From: Oceanicola sp. 22II-s10i
GTDB lineage: Bacteria > Pseudomonadota > Alphaproteobacteria > Rhodobacterales > Rhodobacteraceae
Reading direction: 5' to 3'
NCBI RefSeq assembly: GCF_002210105.1
Contig: NZ_AQQU01000001.1
Location: forward strand, 470,501 to 534,500
DNA: 64,000 nt
In this document: positions 9,329-18,846 of the stretch, one piece after another
Layout: every line of letters begins with the position of its first letter
Position numbering within the stretch: the stretch's first letter is position 1
Notes under the pieces: model-generated
Told to the model about the DNA's origin: nothing
The model's database searches: none
The model's input: the letters and a program-made list of their open reading frames with translations, nothing else
Program-made: the position numbers and the translations under genes

Positions 9329-10066
9329 ATGAGACTCGAGGGAAAGACAGCCATCGTCACCGGCGCCGGTTCCGGCTTCGGCGCGGAAATCGCGCGGCGC
9401 TTCGTGGTCGAGGGGGCCAGGGTGCTGGTCGCGGACCTGAACGGCGACGCGGCCAAGCGGGTGGCGGACGAGGTGATGGGCACGCCCTTCACCGTCGACG
9501 TGGGTGACGGCGCGCAGATCAAGGCGATGATCGAGGCGGGCGAGCAACTGGGCCCGGTCGACATCCTGGTCAACAACGCGGGCATGACGCACCTGCCGAT
9601 GCCGATGGAGGATGTCGAGGAAGAGATGTTCGACCGCCTTTTCGCGGTGAACTGCAAGTCGATCTACATGGCGGCAAAGCACCTCGTCCCACTGATGAAG
9701 GCGCGGAAATCGGGGGCGATCGTCAATATCTCGTCCACTGCCGGGATCAGCCCGCGGCCCAACCTGAACTGGTATAACTCGTCCAAGGGCTGGGTGAACA
9801 CGGCGACCCGCACCATGGCGGTGGAACTTGCGCCCTTCGGCATTCGCGTGAACGCGGTGAACCCCGTTGCCGGTGAAACCCCGCTGCTCAAGAGCTTCAT
9901 GGGCGAGGACACGCCCGAGGTGCGGGCCAAGTTCCTGTCCACCATCCCGATCGGCCGCTTCTCGACGCCCGAGGACATCGCCAACGCGACGCTCTACCTA
10001 GCGTCGGACGAAGCGAGCATGGTTACGGGCGTGACGATGCTGGTCGACGGCGGCCGCTGCATCTGA
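9329..10066 (+). CDS. SDR-family oxidoreductase (glucose 1-dehydrogenase/FabG-like)
   Basis: A 245-residue classical short-chain dehydrogenase. It has the nucleotide-binding GAGSGFG motif, NNAG in ILVNNAGMTH, the catalytic Ser in IVNISSTAGIS, and the Tyr/Lys pair in WYNSSKGW. The C-terminus ends in the typical MVTGVTMLVDGGRCI. GGGGAGGACAGCC precedes the ATG, and it lies 12 bases after the aldehyde dehydrogenase, so it is the last gene of the M20/ABC operon. A role as the alcohol dehydrogenase step before the ALDH is plausible but unproven. Confidence 0.9.
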   Translation: MRLEGKTAIVTGAGSGFGAEIARRFVVEGARVLVADLNGDAAKRVADEVMGTPFTVDVGDGAQIKAMIEAGEQLGPVDILVNNAGMTHLPMPMEDVEEEMFDRLFAVNCKSIYMAAKHLVPLMKARKSGAIVNISSTAGISPRPNLNWYNSSKGWVNTATRTMAVELAPFGIRVNAVNPVAGETPLLKSFMGEDTPEVRAKFLSTIPIGRFSTPEDIANATLYLASDEASMVTGVTMLVDGGRCI

Positions 10067-10088
10067 CGGTTCGGCAGGGGAACGGTCA

Positions 10089-10158
10089 TCCTCGAGCTTG
10101 ACCCGAGGACCTCATGACAAAGCGCAACGTCTGGAGGTCCTCGGGTCAAGCCCGAGGA
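10089..10158. repeat. 70-bp long palindrome, family R2 copy 1
   Basis: A 25-bp arm at 10089-10113 and its inverse at 10134-10158 match at 24 of 25 positions around a 20-base loop. A second copy with the same arm and loop lengths lies at 20321-20390. The arms carry the core CTTGACCCGAGGACCTC. It is in the 180-base gap between the SDR and MFS genes, which otherwise holds nothing I recognise. It could act as a transcript end structure, although no T-run follows. Confidence 0.75.
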
Positions 10159-10246
10159 CGACCGCCCTTCTGTTCGACGCACCGCGCCTCTTGCCTCTGC
10201 CACGCCGCCGAAATACCCAAGGCGTCGGGCAAAGCGGGGAGGCGCG

Positions 10247-11425
10247 ATGCGCAAGGACATCATCCTGCTGGGTCTGGCCTACGTCCTGAGCCAGTTCTAC
10301 CGCAGCTTCCTGTCGGTTCTGACCATTCCGCTGCAACGCGACCTCGGTGCGACGGCGGAGCAACTCGCCTCGGCCTCGGGGCTGTGGTTCCTGTTCTTCG
10401 CCGCCTCGCAGATCCCCGTGGGCGCCATGCTCGACCGGATCGGGCCGCGGCGGACGGCGGCCTGGCTGCTGCTCGCGGGCGGCGGCGGGGGTGCGGGGAT
10501 GTTCGTGATCGCGACCGCGCCCTGGCACATCTCGGTCGGCATGGCCCTGCTGGGGATCGGCTGCGCGCCGGTGCTGATGGCAGCCTACTACATCCTCGCC
10601 CGCGACTTCCCCTCCAGCCAGTTCTCGGTCCTAGCCGGGCTGATCGTCGGCATCGGCACCTCGGGCAGCATCTTTTCCTCGCTGCCGCTGGTCTGGGCCG
10701 TCGACCTGATGGGCTGGCGCGGCACGATGGCCGCACTGTCCGGCCTCAGCATCGCCGCCGCGCTCGGCCTGCTGGCCATCGTGCGGGACCCGCAGCGGCT
10801 GGTGGTGGAGAACCACGGCTCGCTGCTCGACATCCTGAAGATCCCCGCGATGTGGGCCCTGCTGCCCCTGATGACCGTCTGTTACCTGCCTGCCGGCGGG
10901 TTCCGGGGCGTCTGGACCGGGCCCTACCTGAACGAGCTCTACGGCGCGGATTTCGACACCGTGGGTGTCGTCGCACTGATCCTCGGCATCGCGGTGGTCA
11001 CCGGAACGCTGGCCTACGGACCGGCCGAGCGCATCCTGCGCACGCGGAAATGGGTGATCTTCGGCGGATCGCTGATCGCCGCCGCGACCTGCTTTGTCCT
11101 GATCGCCCTGCCGCACGACGCGATGTGGCGGTCGGTGATCCTGATCGCGGTGATCTGCTTCTTCTCGGCCTGCTACCCGCTGATGATCTCGCACGGGCGG
11201 GCGTTCTTTCCGCCCCACCTGATCGGGCGCGGGGTGACGCTGATGAACCTCTGCGGGATGCTGGGGGTCGGCGGATCGCAGATCATCACCGGACGGATCC
11301 ACACGGCAATCACCGAAGGCGGGGGCGCCCCGGCGGAAGCCTACAATGCCCTGTTCCTTTTCTACGGGGCTGCCCTAGGTATAGGGCTCATTGCCTATCT
11401 CTTTGCCCCTGATCGCACCGACTGA
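10247..11425 (+). CDS. MFS transporter
   Basis: A 392-residue protein with about 12 hydrophobic segments and a major-facilitator layout. The cytoplasmic loop 2-3 motif is present as GAMLDRIGPRRTAAW, and helix 1 begins directly at the N-terminus (IILLGLAYVLSQFYRSFL). GGGGAGGCGCG stands before the ATG. It is separated from the catabolic operon by a palindromic repeat and from asd by 78 bases, so it is probably a single-gene unit. Nitrate/oxalate-type MFS proteins look similar; the substrate cannot be assigned. Confidence 0.85.
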   Translation: MRKDIILLGLAYVLSQFYRSFLSVLTIPLQRDLGATAEQLASASGLWFLFFAASQIPVGAMLDRIGPRRTAAWLLLAGGGGGAGMFVIATAPWHISVGMALLGIGCAPVLMAAYYILARDFPSSQFSVLAGLIVGIGTSGSIFSSLPLVWAVDLMGWRGTMAALSGLSIAAALGLLAIVRDPQRLVVENHGSLLDILKIPAMWALLPLMTVCYLPAGGFRGVWTGPYLNELYGADFDTVGVVALILGIAVVTGTLAYGPAERILRTRKWVIFGGSLIAAATCFVLIALPHDAMWRSVILIAVICFFSACYPLMISHGRAFFPPHLIGRGVTLMNLCGMLGVGGSQIITGRIHTAITEGGGAPAEAYNALFLFYGAALGIGLIAYLFAPDRTD

Positions 11426-11503
11426 TACGGGCCATCAGCAAAAGTCGCTTTTCCGGCGGCGGGCGTTGATCTATTAGGCGCGCCGAACGAAAGGAGTTCT
11501 TCG

Positions 11504-12526
11504 ATGGGTTATCGAGTCGTCGTCGCAGGCGCCACGGGCAACGTGGGCCGCGAAATGCTGAACATCCTCGCCGAGCGGGAATTTCCCGTGGACGAGCTTG
11601 CCGTGCTGGCCTCGCGCCGGTCGCTGGGGACCGAGGTCTCGTTCGGCGACAAGACACTCAAGACCCAGGACCTCGCCACCTTCGACTTCACCGGCTGGGA
11701 CATGGCGCTGTTCGCCGTCGGCTCCGGCCCGACCAAGGAATTCGCGCCCAAGGCGGCCGCGGCGGGCTGCGTGGTGATCGACAACTCGTCGCTCTACCGC
11801 TACGACCCCGACGTGCCGCTGATCGTTCCGGAAGTGAACGCCGACGCGATCCACGGCTATTCCAAGAAGAACATCATCGCGAACCCGAACTGCTCGACCG
11901 CGCAGATGGTCGTGGCGCTGAAGCCGCTGCATGACCGCGCCACGATCAAGCGCGTGGTGGTGTCGACCTACCAGTCCGTCTCGGGCGCCGGGAAAGAGGG
12001 GATGGACGAGCTCTGGGACCAGACCAAGGCCATCTACAACCCGACTTCCGACGTCGAGCCCAAGAAATTCACCAAGCAGATCGCCTTCAACGTGATCCCG
12101 CATATCGATGTCTTCATGGAAGACGGCTCCACCAAGGAAGAGTGGAAGATGGTGGCGGAGACCAAGAAGATCATCGATTCCTCGATCAAGGTCACGGCGA
12201 CCTGCGTTCGGGTGCCGGTGTTCGTCGGCCACTCCGAGGCGGTGAACGTCGAGTTCGAGGAGTTCCTCGACGAGGACGAGGCGCGCGACATCCTGCGCGA
12301 GGCGCCGGGCTGCATGGTGATCGACAAGCGCGAGGACAAGGGCTACGTCACGCCGGTCGAATGCGTTGGCGATTACGCGACCTTCATCTCGCGCATCCGT
12401 CAGGACAGCACGATCGAGAACGGCCTGAACATGTGGGTCGTCTCGGACAACCTGCGCAAGGGCGCGGCGCTGAACGCGGTGCAGATCGCCGAGGTTCTGG
12501 GATCGAAGGTGCTGAAGAAGGGCTAA
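11504..12526 (+). CDS. asd: Aspartate-semialdehyde dehydrogenase
   Basis: A 340-residue NADPH-dependent enzyme that converts aspartyl phosphate to aspartate semialdehyde in lysine, threonine, methionine and diaminopimelate synthesis. It has the Rossmann start VVVAGATGNVGREML, the catalytic Cys130 in NPNCSTAQM, and the substrate block VVVSTYQSVSGAGKEGMDEL. The length is normal. AAAGGAG precedes the ATG. It converges on the next gene with a 4-base overlap of the two stop regions. Confidence 0.97.
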   Translation: MGYRVVVAGATGNVGREMLNILAEREFPVDELAVLASRRSLGTEVSFGDKTLKTQDLATFDFTGWDMALFAVGSGPTKEFAPKAAAAGCVVIDNSSLYRYDPDVPLIVPEVNADAIHGYSKKNIIANPNCSTAQMVVALKPLHDRATIKRVVVSTYQSVSGAGKEGMDELWDQTKAIYNPTSDVEPKKFTKQIAFNVIPHIDVFMEDGSTKEEWKMVAETKKIIDSSIKVTATCVRVPVFVGHSEAVNVEFEEFLDEDEARDILREAPGCMVIDKREDKGYVTPVECVGDYATFISRIRQDSTIENGLNMWVVSDNLRKGAALNAVQIAEVLGSKVLKKG

Positions 12527-13017
12527 GGGTCCTCCAGCAGCGGGTCGGTTTCATCGGGCGGTCCCTCGGGGCCGCCCGATCTGTATCCGGCGGCCAGCCA
12601 TGTGTGCGGATGATCCGGGTGTGGCGCGCCGAAGCGGTGCATTAGGCGCTGGTAGGAAAAGCCGAGTTCGGACGCCTTGCAGAGACGCGCGCCGCTCCGC
12701 AGATCGTGCATCGTCATGCCGCCCCCGGCGGGGCGCAGTTCGTAGCCCTTCTTGGCGAGGCGGCGGGTCAGATCAGCCCAGCCCGTGGCATGGGCGAGGT
12801 CATCGGCGAGGCGCGCGCGCAAGGGCGCGAGGAGCCGCTCATCCGCCCTGACGGGCGGCCTCGCATCGCGCGTGCGCCGGATCTCCGCCGCCACGAGATC
12901 CCGGACGACCTGCCCCGCCGTCACGTCCCGCTCCGCCGCCAGCCGACCAAGCCAGCGCAGCATTTCCCCATGCATCTTCAGCTCGAGTCGCTCCATCTCC
13001 ATGTCCGCAGTCTCCAC
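12523..13017 (-). CDS. Hypothetical protein: RHH-like N-terminus plus relaxase-tail-like domain
   Basis: A 164-residue protein of unknown function; a Met at 13002 is an alternative start. Residues about 6-45 resemble a ribbon-helix-helix segment (RLELKMHGEML, then RLAAERDVTAGQVV). Residues about 75-135 (GWADLTRRLAKKGYELRP, GGGMTMHDLRSG, SYQRLMHRFG) resemble the small domain often found at the end of mobilisation relaxases. Between them, about residues 48-61 are encoded by a 40-bp dispersed repeat (R1). The resemblances are by eye only. No plasmid genes lie nearby. Confidence 0.7.
   Translation of the reverse strand: METADMEMERLELKMHGEMLRWLGRLAAERDVTAGQVVRDLVAAEIRRTRDARPPVRADERLLAPLRARLADDLAHATGWADLTRRLAKKGYELRPAGGGMTMHDLRSGARLCKASELGFSYQRLMHRFGAPHPDHPHTWLAAGYRSGGPEGPPDETDPLLEDP
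12832..12871 (+). repeat. 40-bp dispersed palindromic repeat, family R1 copy 2, inside a gene
   Basis: It matches the minus strand of 4324-4363 at 37 of 40 positions. The core CCGCCC-TGAC-GGGCGG is a 6-bp perfect stem. It lies in frame within the hypothetical gene at 12523-13017, where it encodes about RDARPPVRADERL, between the two recognisable parts of the protein. This placement suggests insertion of a palindromic element that kept the reading frame. Confidence 0.7.
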
Positions 13018-13145
13018 CGGCTTGGTTAATCAAACCCTTCCGCCTGCAAGCCTCCGCCGGTCGCGATTCATGAACGGCAATGTCACTTGCCACTCCGCCG
13101 CCGCCCGCCCATCCTCCGCCCGAATGAATACCCCCGGAGGTTCCC

Positions 13146-14786
13146 ATGCGCGCCGCACTCATCCTGCCGCTTCTTCTGCCGTTCCCGGCCCTGGCCGACG
13201 ACATCACCATTCCCAGCCGGATCACCGGCGCGACCGTCTTCCCCTCCGGCGCGGCCCTGACCCGCGTCGCGACCTTCAACGCGCCCGCCGGACAGCACCG
13301 GCTGATCCTCGGTGACATGCCCGTCATGGATGTCAGCGGCCTCCGGATCGAGGCCGATGGCGTCACCCTCGGCTCCGTCACCATCCGCGACGACATGACC
13401 CCGCCCCGCGATCCCGCGAAAGCGGCCGAGATCGAAGCCGCCGAGGCCGAGGTCGAGCGGCTGGAACAGGCACTCGAAGAGGCCCGCGACGACGCCCAGT
13501 CGATCCGGGCCGAGGCGCAGGCCGCCCGCGCCCAGATCGAGTTCCTGAAACAGGTGGCCAGTTCCGACGGCGTGCTCTCGGCCGGCATTGACGCCCTGCG
13601 CGACCTCTCCCGCATGGTGGCCGCCGAGACGCTGACCGCCGAACGTCAGGCGTTGCAGGCCGAAGCCCGCGCGCGCGAGGCCGAGCAGGCCGCCAAGACC
13701 ATCGTCGAGGACCTCGCCCGCGCGAAACAGGCCCTCGCCGCGCTCGACACCGAGGACGAACGCCGGGCCTACCTCGCCATCAACGTCAACGTGCCCGAGG
13801 CGGTCTCGGGCGAACTGACCCTGCGCTATGTCACCGGTGCGGCCCAGTGGCGGCCGGTCTACGACATCCACCTCGACCATGGCGCGGACAGCAGCCTCAG
13901 CATCGGGCGGGGCGCCTATGTCTCGCAATGGACCGGCGAGAACTGGCAGGACGTCGCGATGACGCTGTCGACCGTCCGCCCCTCGGGCCAGACCCAGCCG
14001 GGCGAGCTCTATCCGATCCAGCGCCGCATCGTGGATCCCGAGGACCTCGCGCGTGCCAGCAAGCGTTACTCGGCCGCCGGTGCCGCCGACAGCGCCGAGG
14101 CCGCGCCCGCGCCGGAACCGGTCATGATGGAGGAGGCCCGCGCCCAGTACGACGGCCTGAGTGTGACCTACAGCTATAACCAGCCCGTCACGCTGGCCAC
14201 GGATGCCGACGAGCTGCGCATCGCGCTCGGCACCGTCACGGCGGACCCGGAACTGGTGGCCCGCGCGGTGCCGATCATGGACGAAACCGCCTACCTGATG
14301 GCCTCCTTCACCAATGGCGCGGACGAGATCATCCTGCCGTCCGACCAGTCCGAATTCTACCTGAACGGCACCTTCGTCGGCCTGCGCCCGACCCCGCTGA
14401 TCGCGGCGGGCGACGAGGCGGAGTTCAGCTTTGGCCCGATCGAGGGGCTGCGCCTGAAGCGCACGCTGCTGAACAGGATGGAGGGCGACCGGGGCGTCAT
14501 CAGCCGCTCGAACGAACAGGAAGAGCGGGTGGAGATCGAAATCCGCAACCTGACGGGCGAGGCATGGGAGGTCGAGCTGATCGACCAGGTGCCCTTCACC
14601 GAGCAGGAGGATCTGGAGATCGACTGGACCGCCTCGCCGATGCCGACGCGCACGGATGTCGACGGCAAGCGCGGGATCCTGGCGTGGGATCTGGAAATGG
14701 CGGCGGGCGAGACGAAGGTCGTCAACCTCGACCTCTCGCTGAACTGGCCGCGCGACAAGGTGCTGGCGCCGAACATGCTGCGCTGA
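13146..14786 (+). CDS. Secreted DUF4140/DUF4139 (MuiA-family) protein
   Basis: A 546-residue protein with a short signal peptide (AALILPLLLPFPALADD). An N-terminal DUF4140-like segment follows (ITIPSRITGATVFPSGAALTR). A long alanine/glutamate-rich coiled coil spans about residues 90-200. A beta-rich DUF4139 domain runs to the end (LTLRYVTGAAQWRPVYDIH, WTGENWQDVAMTLSTVRPSG). The family is annotated as mucoidy inhibitor A in some databases, but its molecular role is not established. GGAGG lies 4 bases before the ATG. It is transcribed alone, and the stem-loop at 14811-14837 ends both this gene and the convergent carbonic anhydrase. Confidence 0.88.
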   Translation: MRAALILPLLLPFPALADDITIPSRITGATVFPSGAALTRVATFNAPAGQHRLILGDMPVMDVSGLRIEADGVTLGSVTIRDDMTPPRDPAKAAEIEAAEAEVERLEQALEEARDDAQSIRAEAQAARAQIEFLKQVASSDGVLSAGIDALRDLSRMVAAETLTAERQALQAEARAREAEQAAKTIVEDLARAKQALAALDTEDERRAYLAINVNVPEAVSGELTLRYVTGAAQWRPVYDIHLDHGADSSLSIGRGAYVSQWTGENWQDVAMTLSTVRPSGQTQPGELYPIQRRIVDPEDLARASKRYSAAGAADSAEAAPAPEPVMMEEARAQYDGLSVTYSYNQPVTLATDADELRIALGTVTADPELVARAVPIMDETAYLMASFTNGADEIILPSDQSEFYLNGTFVGLRPTPLIAAGDEAEFSFGPIEGLRLKRTLLNRMEGDRGVISRSNEQEERVEIEIRNLTGEAWEVELIDQVPFTEQEDLEIDWTASPMPTRTDVDGKRGILAWDLEMAAGETKVVNLDLSLNWPRDKVLAPNMLR

Positions 14787-14810
14787 CACGCTGCGTTTCG
14801 AGAAAGAAAA

Positions 14811-14837
14811 AGGCTCCGCGAGGTGATCGCGGAGCCT
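14811..14837 (-). terminator. Intrinsic terminator of the carbonic anhydrase gene (possibly bidirectional)
   Basis: AGGCTCCGCG, a 7-base loop, then CGCGGAGCCT gives a perfect 10-bp stem. On the minus strand it is followed by TTTTCTTTCT, a good U-tract just after the carbonic anhydrase stop codon. On the plus strand only three T bases follow, so its strength for the DUF4139 gene is less certain. Confidence 0.85.
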
Positions 14838-14852
14838 TTGGTCGTTCAGGGG

Positions 14853-15503
14853 TCAGACCGTGACGAACTTGCCGGTCGCGGCGTCGAACTCTTCCAGCCC
14901 GCCCTCGCCGATGTCGTTCCACAGGCCGTGCAGCGTCAGTTTGTCGGCCTTCACCGCCTCGGCCACGAAGGGGAAGGTCATCAGGTTGTCGAGGCTGACG
15001 AGGATCGCCTGCTTCTCCAGCGCACGGCGCTGCGCGTCCGTACCCTCGATGTCCTTGATGCGGTCATAGCCCGGCCGCAGCAGGTCCATCCAGCGGCCGA
15101 CAAAGCTCGACTTGTCCTCGAGCGCGGGGGCATGGCCGGTGCACATGTCCAGACAGCCCTGCACCCCGCCGCAGTTGGAATGGCCGACGATCACGATATG
15201 CGCGACCTTCAGCGCCGTGACCGCGTATTCGACCGCCGCCGAGGTGCCGTGCTGCTTGCCATCGGGCTCATAGGGCGGGACGAGGTTGGCGATGTTGCGG
15301 TGGATGAAGAACTCGCCCTGATCCGCGCCGAAAATCGCGGTGACATGCACGCGCGAGTCACAGCACGAGATGATCATGGCGCGGGGATGCTGACCCTCGT
15401 CGGCAAGGTGTCGGTACCATGCGCGGTTCTCGGCGAAGGCGGTGGCTTTCCACCCGCGATACCGTTTCGCGAGATAGGCTGGCAGGGGCTTGGCGAACTC
15501 CAT
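14853..15503 (-). CDS. Beta-class carbonic anhydrase
   Basis: A 216-residue zinc enzyme that interconverts CO2 and bicarbonate. The beta-class metal and activity residues are all present: Cys47, Asp49 and Arg51 in ISCCDSRV, then His108 and Cys111 in VGHSNCGGVQG. The ATG at 15503 is the only Met that gives family length; the open frame upstream is antisense to the M17 peptidase gene and is not part of it. It is probably monocistronic, with a clear terminator. No bicarbonate transporter is adjacent. Confidence 0.95.
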   Translation of the reverse strand: MEFAKPLPAYLAKRYRGWKATAFAENRAWYRHLADEGQHPRAMIISCCDSRVHVTAIFGADQGEFFIHRNIANLVPPYEPDGKQHGTSAAVEYAVTALKVAHIVIVGHSNCGGVQGCLDMCTGHAPALEDKSSFVGRWMDLLRPGYDRIKDIEGTDAQRRALEKQAILVSLDNLMTFPFVAEAVKADKLTLHGLWNDIGEGGLEEFDAATGKFVTV

Positions 15504-15665
15504 CGGGCGTCCTCTTGCTGACTTCGAATTCGCATATAGCGCGCAAGTCGGCCGGATGAAACGTATTCGAACCGAAAGCATCGCATTACCGCGCTTGACC
15601 TCAATGGTTTGGGAAGATTGCGGGCGCAGAGTGTCGCGCTGTGGGGCGATACGAACGAGGGTGAG

Positions 15666-16049
15666 ATGGCAGAACAGGTGGCCGTTCTGGAACGGCGGGA
15701 AAAGGTGCGACTGGACACCGACCGGCTGGTGGCGCTGGTGCGGGAACTCGGCGCGGTGGAGGCCGAGGATATGGTCAGCCGGTCGATGGAGGAACTGGCG
15801 GTGCGGCTGTCCTTCACCGAACGGCAGTTCCGGCACGGCAAGCGGATCGAGATGCGGAAAAGCGCGCGGGCGCTGGTCGGCATCGCGGACCAGATCGGCA
15901 TGAATGCCGTGGCGCGCGTGGCGGGCGATGTCATCGCCTGCGCCGATCGCGGTGACGAAACGGCGCTGGCGGCGGTGCTGGCCCGGCTCATGCGGATCGG
16001 CGAGGGGTCTTTGACCGCGATCTGGGACTTGCACGATCAGCCGGTCTGA
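15666..16049 (+). CDS. Conserved-looking hypothetical protein, 127 aa
   Basis: I do not recognise this family. It is a 127-residue, mostly helical, Arg/Glu-rich protein with no signal peptide and no clear membrane segment. Visible stretches are LVALVRELGAVEAEDMVSR and IEMRKSARALVGIADQIG. The ATG at 15666 has GAGGGTGAG directly upstream and was preferred to an ATG at 15609. Strong codon bias like its neighbours supports a real gene. It is upstream of the M17 peptidase gene by 87 bases and in the same direction. Confidence 0.65.
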   Translation: MAEQVAVLERREKVRLDTDRLVALVRELGAVEAEDMVSRSMEELAVRLSFTERQFRHGKRIEMRKSARALVGIADQIGMNAVARVAGDVIACADRGDETALAAVLARLMRIGEGSLTAIWDLHDQPV

Positions 16050-16136
16050 GCCTGCACCGCCGCCGGTCGCATGTCGCCCCTTGCGGGTCCGGGCCGCGCC
16101 GCTAGGCTGGCCGGGCAAATCAACCCGAGGATCCAC

Positions 16137-17515
<1,379 letters not shown>

Positions 17516-17519
<4 letters not shown>

Positions 17520-18349
17520 GCACCCCTGACCGCCGCCGCTGGCCCTGCAACGGGCGTGTCGCCTCCTCCCGCCTGAAGGGGCAGGTCGTGGCCGATCGCT
17601 TCGTCGATCCGATCCGCCGCCATGTCGCGATGCCCGTCGCCGACCTGCTGAACGCGCCCGAGGGGCGTCGCGACCGGCAGGTGCTCTATGGCGAGGCGCT
17701 CGACGTGCTGGAGGAGCGCGACGGCTGGGCCTTCGTCGAGGCGCTGAAGGATGGCTACACCGGATATATCGACGCCTTCGCGCTGGTCGACATCCCGGAC
17801 CCGACCCATCGTGTCAGTGCTGCGGCGACCCATGTTTATTCCGAACCGGACATCAAGCGGCCCGAACGGCTGGCCCTGAGCCTCGGCGCGCTGGTCGAGG
17901 TCACGGGCACCGAGGGCAAGTTCGCCGTCACGCCCGAAGGCTTCATCCCCACGGTGCACCTGTCGCCGATCTCGACCCCCGACGCCGACCCCGTGGCGGT
18001 GTCGGAACGGCTGATCGGCACGCCTTACCTCTGGGGCGGGAACAGCCGGAACGGGATCGACTGTTCGGGCCTCGTTCAGGCCGGATGCGCGGCCTGCGGC
18101 ATTCCCTGCCCCGGCGACAGCGACATGCAGGCGCGCGAGCTGGGCGAGGCGCTGCCCGAAGACGCGGTTTTGCAGCGCGGGGACCTGATCTTCTGGAAGG
18201 GTCACGTCGCGTGGGTGGCGGACGAGAGCCGCATCTTCCACGCGAACGGGCACGACATGTCGACGGTCTACGAAGGCATCGACGCGGCCATCGCCCGGAT
18301 CGAGGCGCAGGGCGACGGCAAGGTCACGGCGCGTCGGCGGCTGCTGTAG
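17516..18349 (+). CDS. NlpC/P60 family peptidase with N-terminal SH3-like domains
   Basis: About 277 residues. The catalytic triad is visible: Cys in NGIDCSGLVQ, His in FWKGHVAWVAD and a third polar residue around FHANGHDMS. Residues about 30-150 look like two SH3b-type wall-binding repeats (VLYGEALDVLEERDGWAFV, TGTEGKFAV). I assign a TTG start at 17516, overlapping the M17 stop as TTGA. It is followed by STPDRRRWPCNGRVA, which is near the usual N-terminus of these proteins; no ATG lies close enough. Such enzymes cleave gamma-D-Glu-DAP bonds in peptidoglycan peptides. No signal peptide is seen, so it may act on cytosolic muropeptides with the M17 enzyme. Confidence 0.85.
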
Positions 18350-18355
18350 GTCGCG

Positions 18356-18700
18356 CTATTCGACCGCGCGGATCAGCTTGCGTTCCAGCACGCGCAGGAC
18401 CTGCTTCAGGTCATGCCCGCGCCGCAGGATACGTCCGTCCATGCCGACCACCGAGTACATGCCCTGCCGTTCGCGCATCTTGGGCCGTTTCTCGATCCGG
18501 TAGAGCGGCTGTTCCGCCGCGCGGCGAAAGACCGAGAAGATCGCGACATCGCTGAGAAAGGAAATCCCGTAGTCGCGCCATTCCCCGGCGGCGACCATAC
18601 GGCCATAGAGACCGACGATCTCTCTCAGTTCGGTTTTGTGGAACGTCACCTGCTCGGCAGGCTGGCGTCCGCCAGTGGGCGGGGGCGTGACCATGTTCAT
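18356..18700 (-). CDS. DUF2794 family protein
   Basis: About 114 residues, a small alphaproteobacterial family of unknown function. Recognisable stretches are VTFHKTELREIVGLYGRMV, EWRDYGISFLSDVAIFSVF and YRIEKRPKMRERQGMY. Start choice is uncertain: Met codons at 18712, 18700 and 18694 are in frame. GAGG lies immediately before the first and 13 bases before the second; I used 18700. It converges on the NlpC/P60 gene with 6 bases between stop codons. It has no membrane segment and is likely cytoplasmic. Confidence 0.8.
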   Translation of the reverse strand: MNMVTPPPTGGRQPAEQVTFHKTELREIVGLYGRMVAAGEWRDYGISFLSDVAIFSVFRRAAEQPLYRIEKRPKMRERQGMYSVVGMDGRILRRGHDLKQVLRVLERKLIRAVE

Positions 18701-18846
18701 GGGGAAAATCATGCCTCGACAGGATATGAAATCAAGCCCCTTGCAACTTCGGACTTGTGGAAAAGCGTTCCGCCGCCTTGACCGAAGGTGGCCTTTTGCC
18801 CACGGTGCGCGCGAAATGACACACCGCCGGATGGGAGGAACACGAC

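Noticed and set aside
7793-9682. 629-codon minus-strand open frame
   Set aside because: It is a GC-driven shadow of the aldehyde dehydrogenase and SDR genes; the translation is rich in His, Arg, Gly and Val, typical of antisense frames.
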